Of a stretch of 64,000 nt of DNA, positions 59,694-64,000 are shown piece after piece. Below the pieces are notes generated by a model. The model had not been told where the DNA came from and did not search any database. It saw only the letters and a list, made by a program, of their open reading frames with translations. Every line of letters starts with the position of its first letter. The first letter of the stretch is position 1. Source of the stretch: Streptomyces sp. NBC_01016 (GTDB taxonomy: Bacteria; Actinomycetota; Actinomycetes; Streptomycetales; Streptomycetaceae). Position numbers and translations under genes: made by a program. The stretch lies in the NCBI RefSeq assembly GCF_026341035.1, contig NZ_JAPEOQ010000002.1, positions 3,906,001 to 3,970,000 on the forward strand, in the 5' to 3' direction.

Positions 59694-61385
59694 ATGACCA
59701 CGACCGACACCCCGCCCGAGGCGAAGACGGTAACCGCTGCCCGGCGGCCCCGCAGACGGCCCGGCATCTGGGTCCTCATCGCCGTACTGCTCACCTTGCT
59801 GCTGCTCGCCATCGTCGTGCTGCCCCAACTGCGCATCGTCACAGCGGCGTTCAGTGACGGCCACGGCGGGGCGACCCTCGCGCACTTCGGGGAGTTCTTC
59901 ACCACCGCCCGCTTCACCGAGGCCCTGTGGCACTCGGTGCTGGTGTCCCTCGTCGCCGGGCTGCTGTCCTGCCTGGTGGGAATCCCGGCGGCGTATCTGC
60001 TCGCCCAGTACGACCTGCCGCGGCGCAGCCTCTTCCTCACCCTCGCGACGATGGCGACCGTCTCGCCGCCGTTCCTCGGCGCCTACGCCTGGGTCATGCT
60101 GCTGGGGCGCGGCGGCATCCTCACCGATGTCGTCCCGCTGCCGTTCGACACCATCATCGGGCCGGGCGGCATCATCTGGGTGACCATCTGGGCCACCCAG
60201 TCGATGACGTTCCTGATCGCCTACGACACCTTCCGGTCCATCGACCCGAGCCTCGACGAGGCCGCCGCGAGCGTGGGCAGCAACCCGTGGCGCACCCGGC
60301 TGCGCATCGTCCTGCCGCTCTCCGTTCCGGCCCTCGTCACCGGCTTCTACACGGCCGCGATGAAGATCTTCGCGGACTTCGGCACCCCGCTCATCATCGG
60401 CGGCGGCTACCGCATGCTCCCGGTGCAGGTCTACAACGAGTTCCTGAGCGAGGTCAGCACCAACCCCGCCCTCGCCTCCTCCGCGAGCCTCGTCATGCTC
60501 ACGGTCGCCGGAGCCACCCTCGCCGTGCAGCAGTGGGCACTGCGGCGCAGGACCTACGCCTCCGTGGGCGTGCGCACCCGGCCGCTGCAGCCGGTCGGCC
60601 GGGCCCAGAAGTACCTCATGACCGGCTGGCTCTGCCTGATCTTCTTCGTCTCCTTCGTGCCCCACCTCGTCGTCATCGGGACCAGCTTCCTGACCTGGCA
60701 GACCGGCATCCTGACCTGGACGCCCACCCTCGCCAACTACCGGCAGCTGTTCGCCGAGGACCTGGGCACCATCCTCACCAGCTTCGTCCTCGCCGGCATC
60801 GGCTGCGTGCTGTGCATCCTCGTCGGCGTCCTCACCGCCTACATCACGGTGCGCCGCCGCTACCGGGTCCTCGCCCCGGCGCTCAACATCATGGTGATGA
60901 TCCCGTACATCCTGCCGGGCACCGTCCTCGCCATCGGCCTCATCCTCAGCTTCAACAGCGCGCCGCTCATCCTCACCGGGACGGCGACCATCATCGTGCT
61001 CGCCTATCTGACCCGACGCCTGCCGTACTTCATGAAGTCCGTCGAGGCCGCCATGACCCAGGTGCACCCGGCCCTCGAAGAAGCCGCGATCAGTGTCGGC
61101 GCCAAGCCCCTGCGGGCGTTCCGGCAGGCGACGCTCCCCGCGATCCGGCCGGCCGTGGTCTCCGGCGGCACCGTCGCCTTCCTCCAGATGATCACCGAAC
61201 TGAGCGCCACGATCATGGTCTACGCGGTCCCCTTCGTCACGATGACCGTCGTGATCTTCAATAACGCGGTGCAGCCCGGCAGCCCGTTCGGTGTCGCCTC
61301 CGCGATGACCGTCGTCCTGATGGTCAGCGTCTACGTGCCCCTGTACTTCGTCCGGCGCCGCTTCTCCGACCTCAGAACCTCGTGA
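59694..61385 (+). CDS. fused two-domain ABC transporter permease (FbpB-like)
   Basis: The 563-residue protein has two sets of about six helices. Each half carries an EAA loop: DEAAASVGSNPWRTRLRIVLP in the first and EEAAISVGAKPLRAFRQATLP in the second. This arrangement is typical of FbpB/ThiP/PhnU-V-type importers. It lies 21 nt after the binding-protein gene and 16 nt before the ATPase gene, so the three make one importer. Confidence 0.9.
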   Translation: MTTTDTPPEAKTVTAARRPRRRPGIWVLIAVLLTLLLLAIVVLPQLRIVTAAFSDGHGGATLAHFGEFFTTARFTEALWHSVLVSLVAGLLSCLVGIPAAYLLAQYDLPRRSLFLTLATMATVSPPFLGAYAWVMLLGRGGILTDVVPLPFDTIIGPGGIIWVTIWATQSMTFLIAYDTFRSIDPSLDEAAASVGSNPWRTRLRIVLPLSVPALVTGFYTAAMKIFADFGTPLIIGGGYRMLPVQVYNEFLSEVSTNPALASSASLVMLTVAGATLAVQQWALRRRTYASVGVRTRPLQPVGRAQKYLMTGWLCLIFFVSFVPHLVVIGTSFLTWQTGILTWTPTLANYRQLFAEDLGTILTSFVLAGIGCVLCILVGVLTAYITVRRRYRVLAPALNIMVMIPYILPGTVLAIGLILSFNSAPLILTGTATIIVLAYLTRRLPYFMKSVEAAMTQVHPALEEAAISVGAKPLRAFRQATLPAIRPAVVSGGTVAFLQMITELSATIMVYAVPFVTMTVVIFNNAVQPGSPFGVASAMTVVLMVSVYVPLYFVRRRFSDLRTS

Positions 61386-61401
61386 CGGGACTCCACCCAA
61401 C

Positions 61402-62544
61402 ATGGCCACAGACCTGCCCGCTTCCGTCGCCTCCGTGGGCGTCACCATCTCCGGTGTCCGCAAGCAGTTCCCCAAGCACCTGGCGCTGGACGGCATCGAC
61501 CTGTCCGTCCCCGCAGGATCTTTCACCACCCTGCTCGGGCCCTCCGGCTGCGGGAAGACCACGCTGCTGCGCATCCTCGCCGGGTTCGAGACGGCGACCA
61601 GCGGTTCGGTGAGCTTCGGGGACCGCGACGTGGCGACCGTCCCGCCCTGGAAGCGCGACGTCGGATTCGTGTTCCAGAACTACGCGCTGTGGCCGCAGAT
61701 GAGGGTGAGCGAGAACGTCGCGTACGGCCTGAAGCTCCGCAAGCTGGCCAAGGCCGAGATCGCCCGCCGTGTGCACGCGACCCTCGACCAGGTCGGCCTC
61801 GCCCAGCGCGCCGACGCCTTCCCCGGCCAGCTCTCCGGCGGCCAGCAGCAACGCGTGGCGATGGCACGGGCGTTGGCGCTGCGCCCGACCGTCCTGCTGC
61901 TCGACGAGCCGCTGTCCAACCTCGACGCGAAGATGCGCGTCGACATGCGCCACGAACTGCTCACCCTGCAACGCGAGGCCGGGATCACCGCCGTCTACGT
62001 CACCCATGACCAGGAGGAGGCGCTGGAGATGTCCGACGTCGTCGCGGTCATGAACAACGGCCGCATCGAACAGGTCGGTTCGCCCTCCGACATCTACGAG
62101 CGTCCCGCGACCTCCTTCGTGGCGTCCTTCGTCGGCCAGGTCACGCTGATCGCGGGACGGCGCACACCGACGGGCTTCGTACCCGACCTGCCGTCCGCCC
62201 GGCCGCTCGCCGAGATCGCGGAGCGCGCAGGCGGTCTCGATGACGCGCCCTGCCAACTGGCCCTGCGCCCGGAGGACCTGACCGTGGTCGAGCCCGGGCA
62301 CGCCGAGTGCCACTGGGAGGGCACCCTCGAGCGCACCACGTACCACGGCAGGGGCCGCACCAGCTCGGTCCGTCTCGCCGACGGCACCCGCTGCCTGGTC
62401 GCCCATCGCGCGCCGCTGACGGCCCGCCCCGGGGACACGGTCGGAATCCGCGCGCTCGGGGGCTGCCTCGTCCCGCTCGACCGCTCCGTCAGCCCGGTTC
62501 CGGCGCAGGGCGCAGCTGCCGCAGCCACCTCTCCGTCCGGGTGA
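61402..62544 (+). CDS. ABC transporter ATP-binding protein (FbpC/PotA type)
   Basis: The 380-residue protein has Walker A GPSGCGKTT (about residues 49-57), signature LSGGQQQRVAMARAL, Walker B VLLLDEPLSNLD and switch His in YVTHDQEEAL. A TOBE-like regulatory domain follows (about 240-360). It powers the preceding permease. Its last 56 nt overlap the 3' end of the convergent GntR gene, so the two transcripts are complementary at their ends. Confidence 0.92.
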   Translation: MATDLPASVASVGVTISGVRKQFPKHLALDGIDLSVPAGSFTTLLGPSGCGKTTLLRILAGFETATSGSVSFGDRDVATVPPWKRDVGFVFQNYALWPQMRVSENVAYGLKLRKLAKAEIARRVHATLDQVGLAQRADAFPGQLSGGQQQRVAMARALALRPTVLLLDEPLSNLDAKMRVDMRHELLTLQREAGITAVYVTHDQEEALEMSDVVAVMNNGRIEQVGSPSDIYERPATSFVASFVGQVTLIAGRRTPTGFVPDLPSARPLAEIAERAGGLDDAPCQLALRPEDLTVVEPGHAECHWEGTLERTTYHGRGRTSSVRLADGTRCLVAHRAPLTARPGDTVGIRALGGCLVPLDRSVSPVPAQGAAAAATSPSG

Positions 62545-63178
62545 GGTGCGCGCCCGCCGCCGCTGCCGCCGCGGTGGGGTCGTGGGCGGCCAGCGCGTCG
62601 ATGAGCGCCTCGTGGCCCTGGTCGCTCGCGGCGCGGACCGCCGTGCCCTGCGCGGAGCCGTACACGTTGTAGTGGCGGCCCCGGGAGCGCAGGACGCCGG
62701 CGAGCGCGGCCAGGGTCTCGTTGCCGGAGGCGGCGCAGATCGTGGTGTGGAACTCGTGGTCCAGGTCGTGGAGTTCCTGCTCGTCCTCGGTCGCGCTCAG
62801 GCGCGCCTGCAGCTCCCGCAGCCGCGCGATCACCTTCCCGTCGGCGCGGGCCGCCGCCAGCGCGGCCGCCTGGCACTCCACGGCGCGCCGGGTGTCGAAG
62901 AGTTCCAGGATGCCGTCGAGGGGGAGTACGTCGACCATCGCGGCGAAGCCCGCCAGCATGTGCGCCGGACGCAGCGCGGAGACGAACGTGCCCGCGCCGT
63001 GCCGGGGTTCGAGCATCCCGAGCGCCGCGAGCGAGCGCACCGCCTCGCGCAGCGAACCGCGTGACACCCCGAGCCGGGCGCACAGGTCGGGCTCCGGCGG
63101 CAGCTGCGCGCCCGCAGCCAGTTCACCGCTCGCGATCATCGCCCGCAGTCCCGCTGCCGCCGTGTCGGTGGCCGTCAT
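62489..63178 (-). CDS. FCD-family GntR transcriptional regulator
   Basis: The 229-residue protein has the FadR-subfamily winged helix (LRAMIASGELAAGAQLPPEPDLCARLGVSRGSLREAVRSLAALGMLE) and an FCD helical domain with metal-type residues (DLDHEFHTTICAASGN, DQGHEALIDAL). It is divergent from the class-V aminotransferase. Two TCATCNGATGA palindromes, 50 and 165 bp from its start, flank the intergenic region. It likely represses itself and the aminotransferase, and perhaps the convergent importer operon, although I saw no such site upstream of 57226. Confidence 0.9.
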   Translation of the reverse strand: MTATDTAAAGLRAMIASGELAAGAQLPPEPDLCARLGVSRGSLREAVRSLAALGMLEPRHGAGTFVSALRPAHMLAGFAAMVDVLPLDGILELFDTRRAVECQAAALAAARADGKVIARLRELQARLSATEDEQELHDLDHEFHTTICAASGNETLAALAGVLRSRGRHYNVYGSAQGTAVRAASDQGHEALIDALAAHDPTAAAAAAGAHLTRTERWLRQLRPAPEPG

Positions 63179-63227
63179 CGTCCTGCCCCCTTTGTCCTCG
63201 CGTCTTGTCCTCGTGTCGTCCGAGGAG

Positions 63228-63238
63228 TCATCCGATGA
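63228..63238. promoter_or_regulatory. FCD-GntR operator 1 (TCATCCGATGA)
   Basis: A perfect 5-bp-arm palindrome about a central C lies 50 bp upstream of the GntR start. It matches the second site at all positions but the centre. Confidence 0.7.
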
Positions 63239-63342
63239 ATCTGGCAGGTGGTTGTGAGGAAGATTTCAGGATTCCCAACCACCCCTGTTCAGCGAGCAAT
63301 TTACCGCCTACGGTCCTGCGAGTACGACCCGACCGGACACAG

Positions 63343-63353
63343 TCATCGGATGA
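63343..63353. promoter_or_regulatory. FCD-GntR operator 2 (GTCATCGGATGAC)
   Basis: TCATCGGATGA, extended to 13 bp by flanking G and C (63342-63354), lies 13 nt before the aminotransferase ATG. Its position over the translation start region fits repression. Confidence 0.7.
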
Positions 63354-63366
63354 CTCGCGGAGTGAC

Positions 63367-64000
63367 ATGCCTTCCCACCCCCTCGACGCCTGGGCGCTCG
63401 ACCCCGACGTACGCCACCTCAACCACGGCTCTTTCGGCGCCGTGCCCCGTGTCACCCTCGACGAGCTGCAAGCGCTGCGCACGGAGATGGAGACCAACCC
63501 GTGCCGCTGGTTCCGCGGACTCCCGGAGCGCGTGGCGCGGGCCCGCACCGACATCGCCCGGTACCTGCGCGTCGCCCCGGACACCCTCGCGCTCGTGCCC
63601 AACGCCAGCGCCGGGATCAGTACGGTCTTGAGCTCGCTCGAACTGCCGCCCGGCAGCGAGGTGTTGCTCACGGACCACTCGTACGGCGCCGTCACCATGG
63701 GAGTGACACGGGCCGCCGAGCGCGCGGGCGCGCACGTACGGACCCTGCACATCCCGCTCGACGCGACACCCGCGCAGATCGACGCGCTCTTCGCCGATGC
63801 CCTCGGTGACACCGGCGCGCCGATCTCCCTCGTGGTCGTCGACCAGATCACCTCGGCCACCGCCCGCCTCTTCCCTGTCGCCGACATCGTCGCGCACGCC
63901 CACGCGGCAGGAGCCCTCGTGCTCGTCGACGGGGCGCACGCGCCGGGCATGCTCGCCGACCCCCTCGCCGACGCGGGCGAGGCCGACTTCTGGGTGGGCA
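63367..64000 (+). CDS. class-V PLP aminotransferase, isopenicillin-N epimerase-like (3' truncated)
   Basis: The gene runs off the right edge after 211 codons. It begins MPSHPLDAWALDPDVRHLNHGSFGAVP, which is characteristic of the isopenicillin-N epimerase/ergothioneine-type class-V group, followed by NPCRWFRGLPERV and NASAGISTVLSSL around the PLP phosphate site. The conserved Asp-Gly-Ala-His block (VLVDGAHAPGM) is present; the Schiff-base Lys should lie beyond the edge. Members include epimerases, C-S lyases and desulfurase-like enzymes. It is divergent from the FCD-GntR gene and flanked by its palindromes, so it probably belongs to the same pathway as the PHP-importer genes. Confidence 0.85.
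   Translation, partial: MPSHPLDAWALDPDVRHLNHGSFGAVPRVTLDELQALRTEMETNPCRWFRGLPERVARARTDIARYLRVAPDTLALVPNASAGISTVLSSLELPPGSEVLLTDHSYGAVTMGVTRAAERAGAHVRTLHIPLDATPAQIDALFADALGDTGAPISLVVVDQITSATARLFPVADIVAHAHAAGALVLVDGAHAPGMLADPLADAGEADFWVG

Noticed and set aside
58563..61574. A 1003-codon open frame on the - strand
   Set aside because: It lies opposite the PHP, binding-protein and permease genes and has no domain pattern; it is a high-GC shadow.

Overview
The window is very GC-rich, coding-dense DNA with frequent GTG starts, strong GGAGG-type ribosome sites, many 4-nt ATGA gene overlaps and families typical of mycothiol-producing actinobacteria (three DinB/maleylpyruvate-isomerase-like proteins, a Streptomyces-type SAM methyltransferase, LtrA, DUF917, DUF3311). 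It looks like a Streptomyces chromosome, probably an accessory, catabolism-rich part. I see no rRNA, tRNA, CRISPR, phage genes or intact transposase. All calls come from reading the sequence and recalled family knowledge; no searches were run.

The layout is a series of self-contained uptake, enzyme and regulator modules. (1) 1-4.1 kb: the 3' part of a 3-dehydroshikimate dehydratase-like enzyme, a DinB protein and a glutaminase-STAS fusion. (2) 4.1-10.8 kb: a divergent FCD-GntR regulator and a BMP-type (nucleoside-class) ABC importer followed by an ornithine-cyclodeaminase-like enzyme. (3) 10.9-15.0 kb: 4-hydroxybenzoate hydroxylase, dienelactone hydrolase, an unknown protein and LtrA. (4) 15.0-23.2 kb: a LacI-controlled oligosaccharide operon (binding protein, two permeases, GH130, Gfo/Idh/MocA oxidoreductase, GH13 alpha-glucosidase) with a perfect 18-bp operator. 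(5) 23.3-25.6 kb: a divergent MFS exporter/LysR pair. (6) 25.9-31.4 kb: an aldarate-type cluster (glucarate-dehydratase-like enolase-superfamily enzyme, cyclase-family hydrolase, TPP-dependent enzyme) divergent from an MFS importer. (7) 32.1-39.1 kb: NCS1 permease, hydantoinase/oxoprolinase, two DUF917 proteins and a PucR regulator in one operon.

(8) 39.2-44.5 kb: singletons (TIGR03086 protein, methyltransferase, cupin, VOC protein), a 187-bp MITE-like element and a secreted GH127-LamG beta-L-arabinofuranosidase-like enzyme. (9) 44.5-56.7 kb: an amidohydrolase/DUF3311/sodium-solute symporter operon next to a complete taurine-to-acetyl-phosphate set: APC permease, taurine:pyruvate aminotransferase, alanine dehydrogenase, sulfoacetaldehyde acetyltransferase (Xsc), a MocR/TauR-like regulator and an IclR regulator. 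(10) 57.2-64 kb: a PHP-domain metallohydrolase translationally coupled to an Fe/phosphonate-type ABC importer, an FCD-GntR regulator and a divergent class-V aminotransferase cut by the window end; two TCATCNGATGA palindromes lie between the last two.

The least-explained systems are module 10 (substrate unknown), module 6 (aldarate dehydration paired with a TPP enzyme rather than the usual downstream steps), module 7 (twin DUF917 proteins) and the amidohydrolase-symporter operon beside xsc.
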